This document shows positions 50,029 through 58,876 of a stretch of DNA of 64,000 nucleotides, piece by piece. The stretch's first letter is position 1. Each line of letters starts with the position of its first letter. The stretch is from Treponema sp. OMZ 787. GTDB lineage: Bacteria; Spirochaetota; Spirochaetia; Treponematales; Treponemataceae. The stretch lies in assembly GCF_024181225.1 (NCBI RefSeq), contig NZ_CP051198.1:186001-250000 (forward strand), in the 5' to 3' direction. The notes under the pieces were generated by a model. That model was not told the DNA's origin. It saw only the letters and a list, made by a program, of their open reading frames with translations, and ran no database searches. The position numbers and the translations under genes are program-made.

Positions 50029-51043
50029 AAAAGAGCGCCTTCTTACTATTTTAAAAGGAAACAAACCGGACCGGCCGCCCGTAATTTGCCCAGGCGGAAT
50101 GATGAATCCTTGCGTTACGGAGTTAATTAAAAAATATAATATCGATTTTACGACAGCTAACTCTGATGGAAAAACCATGGCAGCTCTTTCAAAACTGGTT
50201 GTTGAAGAAAATCTTTTTGAGAATTATGCAGTTCCATTTTGTATGAGCATAGAGGCAGAAGCAATGGGAGCTAAATGCGACATCGGTTCGGATACTTGCG
50301 AGCCTCATATAAAGGAATATGCGGCAGACACTATGGACTTAAAAAATTTCCATAAGATAGATTTTACTAAAGGAAGACCTAAGGCTGTATTGGAAGCTGT
50401 TTCTATTTTAAAAAATGACGATATTCCCGTCATAGGAAATGTTCCCGGCCCATTTTCAGTCGGAACAAGCGTTGTCGATCCGTTAAAAGTGTATCCTGCA
50501 TTAAAAAAAGATAAAGAAACTGCACATTCTTTTTTTGATTTTATAAGTAATGAAGTAGGTCTTTTTGCACTTGAACAAACAAGAAAAGGAGCCGATTTAA
50601 TTACTATTTCGGATCCGAGCGGCACGGGAGAAATATTAGGACCTAAATATTTTGAAGAGTATATGGTAACCTACATGAATAAAATGATTTCGATTATAAG
50701 AACCGATAAAAATGTTCCGATTATTGTGCACATATGCGGTCAAATGAAAAAAGTATTCAGCCTTTTGACTAAAATAAATGCAGATGCGTTTTCCTTCGAT
50801 GCAATCGTTTCGTTAAAAGAAGCAAAAGAAAAAATACAAAAATCGGTAATGGGGAATATAAGTACATATGCACTTGAACATTCCCGTCCCGAAGTTATAA
50901 AACAGATGGCTGTAAACAGGGTAAAGAAAAACATAGATATAATCGCTCCAGCTTGCGGGCTAGGTATGAATTCAAAACTTGAAAACATAAAAAATATTTT
51001 AATAGGTGTGGAAAATGCCGAAAGCAGTGATCCAAATAAATGA
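50021..51043 (+). CDS. UroD-fold corrinoid methyltransferase, second active copy (MtaA/MtbA-like)
   Basis: This 340-residue protein starts at ATG 50021 with GGAGG upstream and overlaps the previous gene by 8 bases. It has MNKKERLLTILKGNKPDRPPV, GNVPGPFSVGTSVVDP, SDPSGTGEILGPKYFEEY and the zinc ligands IVHICGQ (His, Cys) with a later Cys in APACGLG. It resembles methylcobamide:thiol methyltransferases more closely than the first copy does. Having one enzyme for methyl donation and one for removal would explain two active paralogues in one operon. The next gene overlaps it by 29 bases. Confidence 0.82.
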   Translation: MNKKERLLTILKGNKPDRPPVICPGGMMNPCVTELIKKYNIDFTTANSDGKTMAALSKLVVEENLFENYAVPFCMSIEAEAMGAKCDIGSDTCEPHIKEYAADTMDLKNFHKIDFTKGRPKAVLEAVSILKNDDIPVIGNVPGPFSVGTSVVDPLKVYPALKKDKETAHSFFDFISNEVGLFALEQTRKGADLITISDPSGTGEILGPKYFEEYMVTYMNKMISIIRTDKNVPIIVHICGQMKKVFSLLTKINADAFSFDAIVSLKEAKEKIQKSVMGNISTYALEHSRPEVIKQMAVNRVKKNIDIIAPACGLGMNSKLENIKNILIGVENAESSDPNK

Positions 51044-52784
51044 TTTAAAAAAAGAAACCGATTATACTTTTGGTGAAACTCTTTTAGAAATAATAAAGCA
51101 CGAAAATATTTTTATCGATACCCCATGCGGCGGTAAGGGTAAGTGCGGTAAGTGCAAGGTAAAATTTACCGGTGAAGATATCCCTCTATCGCTGGAAGAA
51201 AAAGAATTAAATTTATATCCGTACCGTCTTGCCTGTATCATAAAACCTTCAAAAGACATTGTAATCGAAGTTCCACAAGAAGAGAAAGCAGAAGGCTTTT
51301 TAATAAGCGAAACACAGTTCGATAAAAAAACGGAATCGGCAATAAAAACGGTAATAAAAACAATCAAAGCACCAGAAACACATGAAAATAAAAGCTGGCT
51401 TCATAAATACGAAGAAGCTTTCGGTGAAATAGATTTTGAAATTTTAAAATCCTTAAAGTCGGTAAGCGGAAATTATACCGGTATATATTTGGATAAAAAA
51501 TTAATTGCTGTATTGGATGGCGAGAAAAATAAAAAATATGCGATTGCAGTCGATATAGGAACGACAACAGTTGCAGCGGTTTTAATCGATGTGGAAAATA
51601 TGATAGTGTCTGCGAAACGCTCCTTTATAAATCCGCAGATAGAATTCGGCTCCGATGTTTTAACTCGGATCAGTGCAGTACTTGAATCCAAAGACAATCT
51701 TTTTAAAATGCAAGACCTAATTACAAAAACAATAAAAAAAGCGGTCTTTGAAATGATTGACGAATTGCAGATAAATCCCGATTTCGTTTATGAAATAGTT
51801 TTTTCGGCAAATTCGGTTATGAATCATATTCTTTTAGGAATAAACCCTGGTGTTTTGGGAAATGCACCTTATAAAAATGTTTTTGATAAAGTACTGCATT
51901 TTAAATCTTCCGAAATAGGATTACATATAGGAGCTTATACTCATGCCCTTATTTTACCTTCAGTCTCATCTTATATCGGAGCAGATATTATTTCGGGAAT
52001 AAATTTTATCGAAATAGAAAAACTTAAAACAAATACGCTTTTTATAGACATTGGAACAAATACCGAACTTGTATTAAAACATGGCTCTGCTTTTTTTGCA
52101 ACATCCTGTGCGGCAGGCCCTGCCCTTGAAGGCATGAATATTACCTTCGGCTCCCGTGCTCAAAACGGAGCAATCGAAGATGTTCACTTTGATTTAATGT
52201 CGGGTAAAATAAATTTAAAAGTAATAGGAAATGTAGAACCTAAAAGTATTTGCGGATCAGGTATCCTCGCTTTAATACGGGAAAGTTTAAAGGCAAAACT
52301 TATAGATAAAAAAGGAAGATTGATTTCTTTTTCTTCTCTTGAGACTTCCGATGTAAGGAAAAAATTTTTATCGGATATAAATGGAGAAACGGTTATAAAG
52401 CTTTTTGATAAACTGTATATTTCAAAAAAAGATATACGAAACATTCAGCTTTCCAAAACAGCAATTCTTTCAGGTATCAATGTTTTACTGGATAAATTTA
52501 ATTTGACAGCTTCTCAACTTGATGAAATAATTATTGCAGGACAATTCGGCAATCATCTTACTGAAGATATGCTGATAAACACAGGCTTTCTTCCATCCGT
52601 AGAAAAAGAAAAACTTTCATATATGAAAAACACATCTCTCGACGGAGCAATAAGCGCGGTTTTAAATATAAACAAAAGAAATAATTTAATGAAGCTAAAA
52701 AATAAAATAGGTTTTAGTGATTTAAGTTTGGATTCTAAGTATCAAAAATTTTTTATGGAAAGTTCTTACTTCCCTGATTTATAA
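51015..52784 (+). CDS. ATP-dependent corrinoid activation protein (RACE/RamA-like ASKHA-ferredoxin)
   Basis: This 589-residue protein re-reduces inactive Co(II) corrinoid to Co(I). The N-terminal [2Fe-2S] ferredoxin domain has Cys38, Cys44, Cys47 and Cys74 (TPCGGKGKCGKCKV...LAC). A linker with a helical region follows, then a large ASKHA ATPase (DUF4445) with AVDIGTTTVAAVLIDVE, FSANSVMNHILLG, FIDIGTNTELVLKHG, TSCAAGPALEGMNITFGSRA and GSGILALI. This plan matches reductive activators of corrinoid-dependent enzymes in acetogens. It starts at ATG 51015 inside the end of the methyltransferase gene. Its presence proves that the neighbouring corrinoid protein needs reactivation. Confidence 0.88.
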   Translation: MPKAVIQINDLKKETDYTFGETLLEIIKHENIFIDTPCGGKGKCGKCKVKFTGEDIPLSLEEKELNLYPYRLACIIKPSKDIVIEVPQEEKAEGFLISETQFDKKTESAIKTVIKTIKAPETHENKSWLHKYEEAFGEIDFEILKSLKSVSGNYTGIYLDKKLIAVLDGEKNKKYAIAVDIGTTTVAAVLIDVENMIVSAKRSFINPQIEFGSDVLTRISAVLESKDNLFKMQDLITKTIKKAVFEMIDELQINPDFVYEIVFSANSVMNHILLGINPGVLGNAPYKNVFDKVLHFKSSEIGLHIGAYTHALILPSVSSYIGADIISGINFIEIEKLKTNTLFIDIGTNTELVLKHGSAFFATSCAAGPALEGMNITFGSRAQNGAIEDVHFDLMSGKINLKVIGNVEPKSICGSGILALIRESLKAKLIDKKGRLISFSSLETSDVRKKFLSDINGETVIKLFDKLYISKKDIRNIQLSKTAILSGINVLLDKFNLTASQLDEIIIAGQFGNHLTEDMLINTGFLPSVEKEKLSYMKNTSLDGAISAVLNINKRNNLMKLKNKIGFSDLSLDSKYQKFFMESSYFPDL

Positions 52785-52793
52785 GGAGACTAT

Positions 52794-53438
52794 ATGAAAA
52801 AAATCGAGTATTTACAAAAACTTTCGGATTATGTATTCGAATATGAAGATGAAAAAATTGCACAAGTTGCAAAGGATTATATTAACGAAGGGTATCCCGC
52901 TCTGGATGCAATTATGGACGGACTTGTAGACGGAATGAAACGAGCAGGCGATATGTTTCAAAAAGACGAATATTTTGTTACGGATATTCTGCTTTGTTCC
53001 GATGCAATGGAAAATGCTCTTGAAGTTCTGCGTCCCTGCTTGGAAAAGAAGGATGTTCATTCCGGTCATAAAATCATTATAGGTGTAATTGAAGGAGACA
53101 CTCATGATATCGGAAAAAACCTTGTAAAAACAATGCTGCAAACCGAAGGCTTTGAGGTTATCGATTTAGGCCGAGACGTTCCGGTTAATGATTTTGTAAA
53201 CACAGCTATCAAAGAAAATGCCGAGATAATTGCGATGTCTACTTTAATGACGACAACAATGCCCAATATGCGCCGGGTAATCGAAAAGTTGGAAAATGAT
53301 AATATGCGCAGCAAGTTTAAAATAATGATAGGCGGAGGCCCTATTTCTCAAAACTTTGCGGATAAAATAAAAGCTGACGGATATTCAAAGGATGCAGTCG
53401 AAGCCGTAAAACTGGCAAAACGCTTGGTCAATATGTAA
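52794..53438 (+). CDS. Corrinoid (methyl-carrier) protein, MtaC/MttC-like
   Basis: This 214-residue cytoplasmic methyl carrier has an N-terminal four-helix cap (about 1-85) and a Rossmann B12-binding domain with the base-off/His-on motif DTHDIG (102-107), His104 being the lower cobalt ligand, followed by VIDLGRDVP and MIGGGPI. It accepts a methyl group from one UroD-type enzyme and donates it to another. It is last in the operon, with AGGAG before the ATG. Confidence 0.92.
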   Translation: MKKIEYLQKLSDYVFEYEDEKIAQVAKDYINEGYPALDAIMDGLVDGMKRAGDMFQKDEYFVTDILLCSDAMENALEVLRPCLEKKDVHSGHKIIIGVIEGDTHDIGKNLVKTMLQTEGFEVIDLGRDVPVNDFVNTAIKENAEIIAMSTLMTTTMPNMRRVIEKLENDNMRSKFKIMIGGGPISQNFADKIKADGYSKDAVEAVKLAKRLVNM

Positions 53439-53473
53439 AAAACATAAAGTAGATATTTTAATCACCTCAAACA

Positions 53474-53540
53474 TTTTTTATGACAAATGTCATAAAAAAG
53501 TGATTATCTGCACTTCACTTTTTGTTAAAAAAAATATAAT
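53474..53540 (+). promoter_or_regulatory. Perfect palindrome near -61 plus -10 box for the envelope operon
   Basis: A 26-base perfect palindrome (53474-53499; core ATGACAAATGTCAT) can be read as TATGA-N6-TCATA, the arm and gap layout of CRP/FNR-family sites. TATAAT lies at 53535-53540 with only a weak -35 (TTCACT, short spacer). The dyad centre (53486.5) is about 60 bases before the predicted start of transcription, the standard place for a class I activator. A weak -35 with an upstream dyad suggests activation. Confidence 0.55.
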
Positions 53541-53562
53541 CTATAAAAAATTGGAGGTTTAT

Positions 53563-54315
53563 ATGAGAAAAAGACTCTTAGTTATTTTGCTTGTTATTTT
53601 AAGTTTTAGCTTACATTCTCAAGAAATTTACGATAATTTTTATAAATTTAAGGCTGAATTATACAATACGGCTTTAGAAAAAATGGAGGCTTCTATCGCT
53701 GAATATCGCGAAAAGACCCAAAAAATGCAAATTTCTGAAGAAGAAAAACTGACACTTCAAAATTTTTTGATTTTGGAAGAAGTGAACCTCTTAAATAAGG
53801 ATAACAGTAATAAGAAAAAAATATTTTCAAAGTTAAAAACTCAAAATGATAAGAGTGCTGTTTTTATGCAGGGAAAAAAGAATTCGCAAGCCGGCAAATG
53901 GTTTTTACTCAGCTGGGGCGATATTAAATCTCAGTACATAAGCTTTTTAGCCGGACAGGATATGTATAAAGAAGCCTATGACACAAAATTGCTTTATCTT
54001 GATGCCTTAAAGCAAGATAAAAAATTTGCTCCGGCAAGGATATCCTATGGGTTGTGGCTGTTTTTTGCTCCTCCCATAGCAGGCGGCGGATATGAAAATT
54101 CATTAAAGGAATTTTCAAAGGCTGTATCAAATGCAAAAAACAATTATGAAAAATACTTGGCTCTGATTTTCAGATCGCAGGTTTATTTTGCACTTGAAAA
54201 TATGGATTTGTCCAAAAAAGATTTAAAGGCCGCAGCCGGATTGATAGCCGATGAGAATTTCAGCCTAGTAATTGAGGAGTTAAATAAGAATGATCAAATA
54301 TTCTTTTCAAAATAG
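53563..54315 (+). CDS. Secreted helical (TPR-like) protein, first gene of envelope operon
   Basis: This 250-residue protein starts at ATG 53563 with GGAGG upstream, giving signal peptide MRKRLLVILLVILSFSLHS. The mature part is helical with repeat-like pairs (EIYDNFYKFKAELYNTALEKMEASIAEY; YEKYLALIFRSQVYFALENMDLSKKDLKAAAG), consistent with tetratricopeptide-type repeats, and contains SYGLWLFFAPPIAGGGYENSLKEF. It is probably a periplasmic scaffold. It overlaps the next gene by 26 bases. Family not named. Confidence 0.65.
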   Translation: MRKRLLVILLVILSFSLHSQEIYDNFYKFKAELYNTALEKMEASIAEYREKTQKMQISEEEKLTLQNFLILEEVNLLNKDNSNKKKIFSKLKTQNDKSAVFMQGKKNSQAGKWFLLSWGDIKSQYISFLAGQDMYKEAYDTKLLYLDALKQDKKFAPARISYGLWLFFAPPIAGGGYENSLKEFSKAVSNAKNNYEKYLALIFRSQVYFALENMDLSKKDLKAAAGLIADENFSLVIEELNKNDQIFFSK

Positions 54316-55135
54316 AACCTATAAATTGATAGCGTTTTTTTTCCTCTTTACTTGTTTTTCTTTTTTTTGTTTTGCACAAGAAAATTCTGTACAATCCTTA
54401 GATTCGGGTAAAGCAAAAATCTTTAATCTGGATGAATGCGGTTCTCTTTTTGCCGAATATTATAGAAGCAATACTATCAGCGATGAAGATTTGAAAACCT
54501 TAATAGACGGAATAAATCACCTTACAGATTCTTTGGATAAGATTCTTGTAGAGGATAAAAAGATGAGAGATATAAAAAAACAAAATGAACTTTTAATCTT
54601 ATATCTTGAATATGCTGAAATTCTTTCGACGATTTATAATTACGGCGGAATGAATCATCAAGGTAAGGTAATAAAAAAAATAGATAAAAATTTAAAAAGA
54701 TTTTTAAAATTATCTAATTTGGAAGGTGAGGTATATTTAAAATATGCAGATTATCTTTATACAAAACTTCCGCTTCCCGAAACAAAACGTTTTAACACAA
54801 TCTTAACCCTTCCGGTTTTATACAGAAGGGCTCTTTTAAAAGATAAAAACAATAAGACAGCTTTTGTAAAATTATCTTGCTGGCAAATTGCCGCTGCCGA
54901 TGAAACCACTTCAAATTTTAATTCACAAATTAAATCAACAGAAGAATACATTGAAGAATTAAATGATGTTGATAAATTTAACGCTTATATATGGTATTCT
55001 ATATTTTATATGAAAATATATGATACAAAAAAAGGCTGGGAGCATTTTTATAAGGCAAAAAATATTTTTCCCAATCATCCTATCGTTTCATTACTTCATG
55101 AAAATTATAAAAAAGGAATTTTAGGCGGCTTATGA
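54290..55135 (+). CDS. Secreted helical (TPR-like) protein, second gene of envelope operon
   Basis: This 281-residue protein has a signal peptide (LIAFFFLFTCFSFFCFAQ) and a mainly helical mature region with a tetratricopeptide-like end (YIWYSIFYMKIYDTKKGWEHFYKAKNIF). The stop overlaps the start of the ABC ATPase gene by four bases. It is likely another periplasmic partner of the transporter. No catalytic motif seen. Confidence 0.65.
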   Translation: MIKYSFQNRTYKLIAFFFLFTCFSFFCFAQENSVQSLDSGKAKIFNLDECGSLFAEYYRSNTISDEDLKTLIDGINHLTDSLDKILVEDKKMRDIKKQNELLILYLEYAEILSTIYNYGGMNHQGKVIKKIDKNLKRFLKLSNLEGEVYLKYADYLYTKLPLPETKRFNTILTLPVLYRRALLKDKNNKTAFVKLSCWQIAAADETTSNFNSQIKSTEEYIEELNDVDKFNAYIWYSIFYMKIYDTKKGWEHFYKAKNIFPNHPIVSLLHENYKKGILGGL

Positions 55136-55821
55136 TAAACGCAGAGCTTAAAGTTAAAAACTTATATAAAACTTACAGTATTGACACAAAAAAAATTGAA
55201 GTTACAAAAAATATTTCGTTTACTGCCGAGCGGGGAAGTATGATTTGGATTTACGGTAATTCTGGGGCAGGAAAATCCACGTTTTTAAATCTAATTACAG
55301 GAATAGATTATCCCGATGCGGGAGAAATCGAATGGGGCGATAAAAATATAAATAAAATGAATAACGGCGAAAGAGCTAAATTCAGGCTTGAAAATTGCGG
55401 TCTTATTTTTCAATTTTTTGAATTGATAAAATCTCAAACTGTTTTTGATAATGCTTCCATACCTTTAAAAATTCAAAAAAACTCTAAAAAAGAAATAAAA
55501 GAAAAACTCATGCCTTTATTTGAATATTTTGATTTAAAAGATTTGATTTATAAAAAGCCTAATGAACTTTCAGGCGGAGAAAAACAAAGGGTTTCGATAG
55601 TAAGAGCTCTTTCCTGCAATCCAAAATACATTCTTGCTGATGAAATAACTTCTTCACTTGATTCGGATCGGTCAAATCAAGTTTATGAATATTTGCGTAA
55701 ATACTTAAAAGAAAAAAACGGAGTGGGAATTTTTGTTTCGCATGATCCTATTATAAAAAATTATGCGGATAAGATTTATAGAATGGTCAGCGGTTCATTG
55801 AATGAAACCGCAGGAGAATAA
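55132..55821 (+). CDS. ABC ATPase of LolD/MacB type
   Basis: This 229-residue ATPase has Walker A GNSGAGKST (42-50), Q-loop FQFFELIKSQTVFDN, signature LSGGEKQR, Walker B YILADEITSSLD and a His-loop SHDP. Its size and motifs (FQFxxL, ADEITSSLD) place it in the LolD/MacB/FtsE group, which drives mechanotransmission rather than substrate passage through the membrane. The partner permease follows after 17 bases. Confidence 0.88.
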   Translation: MINAELKVKNLYKTYSIDTKKIEVTKNISFTAERGSMIWIYGNSGAGKSTFLNLITGIDYPDAGEIEWGDKNINKMNNGERAKFRLENCGLIFQFFELIKSQTVFDNASIPLKIQKNSKKEIKEKLMPLFEYFDLKDLIYKKPNELSGGEKQRVSIVRALSCNPKYILADEITSSLDSDRSNQVYEYLRKYLKEKNGVGIFVSHDPIIKNYADKIYRMVSGSLNETAGE

Positions 55822-55838
55822 AAACTTTTGGAGAAAAA

Positions 55839-57047
55839 ATGTTTTTAATAAAAAGTGCTTGGGATAATATTAAGTTTCACAAAAAGCGAAGCATTCTTTC
55901 CATATTACTAATTGCAATTGCCTCTGCTGCAATCTTATTATACAGAGGATTCGTAGAATATTCAGAACAAGGAATGGCAATAGGTTTTATACAAGAATCG
56001 GGGCATATTCAGGCTGCGGTTAAAGATTTTTGGGATAAAAAAAATACGGCAGATTTAATACTTACATCTAACGATTTGAATAAACTTAAAAATGTTTTTG
56101 AAAAAATACCCGAAATAGAAAATTTCGATTCTGTTCTAAATTTTCAAGGAATAATAGGCACGGAAAATTCTTCTTCAATATTTTGGGGCTCAGGATATGA
56201 TGAACCTCACTCTTTAGGAGCAGCTGAAGGAGTCCCTGTTTTTGAAGGAGACAATACCCTTGTTCTCGGAAAAGGTTTATTTAAATCTCTCGGTTTGAAT
56301 TTGGAAAATGATAATTATGTAAATATAATGTCGTCGATGGGAGAAGAAGGAATTGCAGCAGGTTCTTTCGAAGTTTCGGGAAATATAGATACAGGAGTTC
56401 CTCAAAACGATGCAGGCTTTTTAATTGCGTCCCGAAAAGATATTCTCGAATTTTTCGGTATGCCCGATACGGCTTCATATATAAGATTGTACTTAAAAAA
56501 TGATAAGGACGTTGAAAAAGTTGAAAGCAAATTAAATTCTATTTTTAAAGAAAATAATTTAAACTTTGAAGGCAGAAACTGGAAAACTCTTAATCCTTCA
56601 TGGCAGCAGATAAGTAATTTATTTAATGTACAGTTTACCGTAATAAGCGGAATCTTATGTGTGTTAATTTTTGTGGCTCTGACACAAAGTCTTTCGGCAA
56701 GTTTTATGGAAAGGATAGGCGAATTCGGCACAATGGAAGCCATCGGCTTAAAAAAATCCTTGCTTATTTTGGTTTTAATTCTAGAAGTATGTATTTTATC
56801 TCTTGCAGGGATTATCGGAGGCATTTTATTATCGCAAGCAGGAAATATTATTACTCAAACCTTTGATATAAAAATGAATCCTCCGGGCTCAACTTCTTAT
56901 TACTTATTAAATTTTTTTATTACAGCTAAGGCGGTAATCAAAACTCAAATCTTTATATTTTTTACGGCTCTAATTTCGGTTATATATCCGATTTATACTA
57001 TTAAAAAACATAGCAGTATAAAACTTATAAATTATAATATAAGTTAA
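55839..57047 (+). CDS. ABC permease of MacB/LolC-E (FtsX-like) type
   Basis: This 402-residue membrane protein has the type VII ABC layout: one N-terminal transmembrane helix (about 15-40), a large periplasmic domain (about 45-265), and three C-terminal helices with the FtsX family block FMERIGEFGTMEAIGLKKS between them. It uses ATP hydrolysis by the upstream LolD-like ATPase to move the periplasmic domain, usually to hand a lipid, lipoprotein or peptide to a periplasmic carrier. A LolA-like carrier gene follows. Confidence 0.85.
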   Translation: MFLIKSAWDNIKFHKKRSILSILLIAIASAAILLYRGFVEYSEQGMAIGFIQESGHIQAAVKDFWDKKNTADLILTSNDLNKLKNVFEKIPEIENFDSVLNFQGIIGTENSSSIFWGSGYDEPHSLGAAEGVPVFEGDNTLVLGKGLFKSLGLNLENDNYVNIMSSMGEEGIAAGSFEVSGNIDTGVPQNDAGFLIASRKDILEFFGMPDTASYIRLYLKNDKDVEKVESKLNSIFKENNLNFEGRNWKTLNPSWQQISNLFNVQFTVISGILCVLIFVALTQSLSASFMERIGEFGTMEAIGLKKSLLILVLILEVCILSLAGIIGGILLSQAGNIITQTFDIKMNPPGSTSYYLLNFFITAKAVIKTQIFIFFTALISVIYPIYTIKKHSSIKLINYNIS

Positions 57048-57062
57048 TCAAGGAGTTATGAT

Positions 57063-57803
57063 ATGAATACAAAGAAATGCTTTTTACGATTATTTTTTTT
57101 AATTTTTTCATTAATTTTATATTCAGAAGAAAAATTTGATGATGAAGATTATCAATATTTTTTAAAAATCAATGCTGGATATATTGAAGCATCCGAAACT
57201 TTTTTAACCGAACAAGCAATAATAAAATATAATAAGGATTTAAAAGAAGAAAGCCGAATGTCTTCTTATTGTCTTTTTAATAAGAGCGGACAGTTTGTAA
57301 GAATAAAATCAAAAAATAAAATACAATATTTTTTCAGCTCCAACGAAGGGTACTGGCTTTACAACAAAAATTTAAAAACACCATTAAAAATATCCGGTGC
57401 ATATAAAATAGAAGAATTTGAAGTGCAAGATATTTTAAAAACGGATTTTAAGAATGATTATAAAATTCTTGAATACAAGAATAATGATTTTATTCTCGAA
57501 AAACAAAATTCAAAAGCTTCATACAAATATATTATATTTACAAAAAAAGCTAAAAATATTTTTGAACTCAAATTTACCGATGCAAAACAAACTCCGATAA
57601 AAAAATTAGTTTATCATATAGAAAATATAGACGGTTATCCTTGTTTTGCTAAAATAGATGTGTACGATATGCTATTTGAAAAAAATACTTACAGCTCATG
57701 GGTAACTATGAGTATTAAAAAGGCAGATATACCCGCATCGCTTTTTTCATACTCTCAATTAAAGCATTTGACTCAAAAGATGGAGAATTTGATAAAAAAA
57801 TAG
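57063..57803 (+). CDS. LolA-like periplasmic carrier (outer-membrane lipoprotein-sorting family)
   Basis: This 246-residue protein has signal peptide MNTKKCFLRLFFLIFSLILYS and a mature domain rich in beta strands with the layout of COG2834 'outer membrane lipoprotein-sorting' proteins (ESRMSSYCLFNKSGQFVRIKSK, then SNEGYWLYNKNLKTPLKISG, then KKLVYHIENIDGYPCFAKIDVYD). It follows directly on a MacB/LolCDE-type pump, so it probably carries a hydrophobic cargo across the periplasm. It is not the housekeeping LolA, since it is part of a special operon. Confidence 0.7.
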   Translation: MNTKKCFLRLFFLIFSLILYSEEKFDDEDYQYFLKINAGYIEASETFLTEQAIIKYNKDLKEESRMSSYCLFNKSGQFVRIKSKNKIQYFFSSNEGYWLYNKNLKTPLKISGAYKIEEFEVQDILKTDFKNDYKILEYKNNDFILEKQNSKASYKYIIFTKKAKNIFELKFTDAKQTPIKKLVYHIENIDGYPCFAKIDVYDMLFEKNTYSSWVTMSIKKADIPASLFSYSQLKHLTQKMENLIKK

Positions 57804-57811
57804 GGAGAACT

Positions 57812-58843
57812 ATGAAGAAATTTATTTTTTCTATATTTTGTTTTAGTTTTATAAATCTCCATGCAATCAGTCCCGGTTTTGAATTAAATAACTTAAATGT
57901 TTTCTTTAATACCGATGTAAATACTTATGCACCTCAAATTATTTCTAACTTAGATACTTCAGCTTTTTTAAATTTTAATTTTGAATTTAAAAATCAGAAT
58001 TTATTTTTACAGCCGGGTGTTTTTTTTAAAAATGAATTTTCGAAAGATAAATTAGAAAATAAAAAAATTATAAGACCTTTTTTTAGGAGATTGAATTATT
58101 CCGCTTTTACCGATTATTTTTCGTTTCAAGCCGGAAAAGATTTAATTTATTTTGGGGAAGGTATTATTAAAAATTATTTTTATTTAAATATTCCTGAGAT
58201 GATAAAATCGGATACAGCTTTGTGGCATTTAAAATTCGATATACCTATAAAAAATTTTATAATAGACTTAGGTTCTGCATTCGACACCCGTTCTATAGAC
58301 ATTTTTAAAAAGCCTGCCTGGTATTCCGTTTGGACAAAATTTGCATATTCATCATCTTCTTTTTTTATCGGATTGGAATCGGATATGCTCTTTGAATCGG
58401 CTAAAAATAATAAGAAAGAATATACACTAAAAACAGCCTTAGAAGTTTTATTTAATCTGCCTTTAGATTTTAAAATTTATTCCAATGCAGGGCTTCCAAT
58501 AAAATTTATAAATAAAAAAATTTATGATTGGGGCGTGCTTGCCGGGATTTCTAAAACATTCCTTGTAAAAGATAATGATTATAGTTTTACATTAATAGCC
58601 GAAGGTGCTTATAATTCTAAAGGTATCAATTACGGATTTTTTTATAGCACAGGCTTAAAAGATTATGCTCAAATTACTGCCGGTTTACAAGGCTTGCAGA
58701 ATAAAGAGCTTATGGGAATTATTCAGACCGAGTTATTTATTTCGGATTTTAAATTTAAAATAGTATATCTTTCAAAAAATCTTTTAGATAAAAAAGATAT
58801 ATTGAACGGAATATTAAGTTTATCGGTTGTTTTAAACGATTGA
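57812..58843 (+). CDS. Predicted outer-membrane beta-barrel protein
   Basis: This 343-residue protein has a signal peptide (MKKFIFSIFCFSFINLHA) and many short alternating hydrophobic/polar strands with aromatic girdles (FLNFNFEFKNQNLFLQPGVFF, FFIGLESDMLFES, DYSFTLIAEGAYNS). It lacks the terminal Phe often seen in barrel proteins. It may be the outer-membrane receptor or exit for the cargo moved by the LolA-like protein. No family recognised; barrel nature is inferred from pattern. Confidence 0.6.
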   Translation: MKKFIFSIFCFSFINLHAISPGFELNNLNVFFNTDVNTYAPQIISNLDTSAFLNFNFEFKNQNLFLQPGVFFKNEFSKDKLENKKIIRPFFRRLNYSAFTDYFSFQAGKDLIYFGEGIIKNYFYLNIPEMIKSDTALWHLKFDIPIKNFIIDLGSAFDTRSIDIFKKPAWYSVWTKFAYSSSSFFIGLESDMLFESAKNNKKEYTLKTALEVLFNLPLDFKIYSNAGLPIKFINKKIYDWGVLAGISKTFLVKDNDYSFTLIAEGAYNSKGINYGFFYSTGLKDYAQITAGLQGLQNKELMGIIQTELFISDFKFKIVYLSKNLLDKKDILNGILSLSVVLND

Positions 58844-58876
58844 TATTTTATGCAAAAAGTTTTTATAGGAGAAAAG

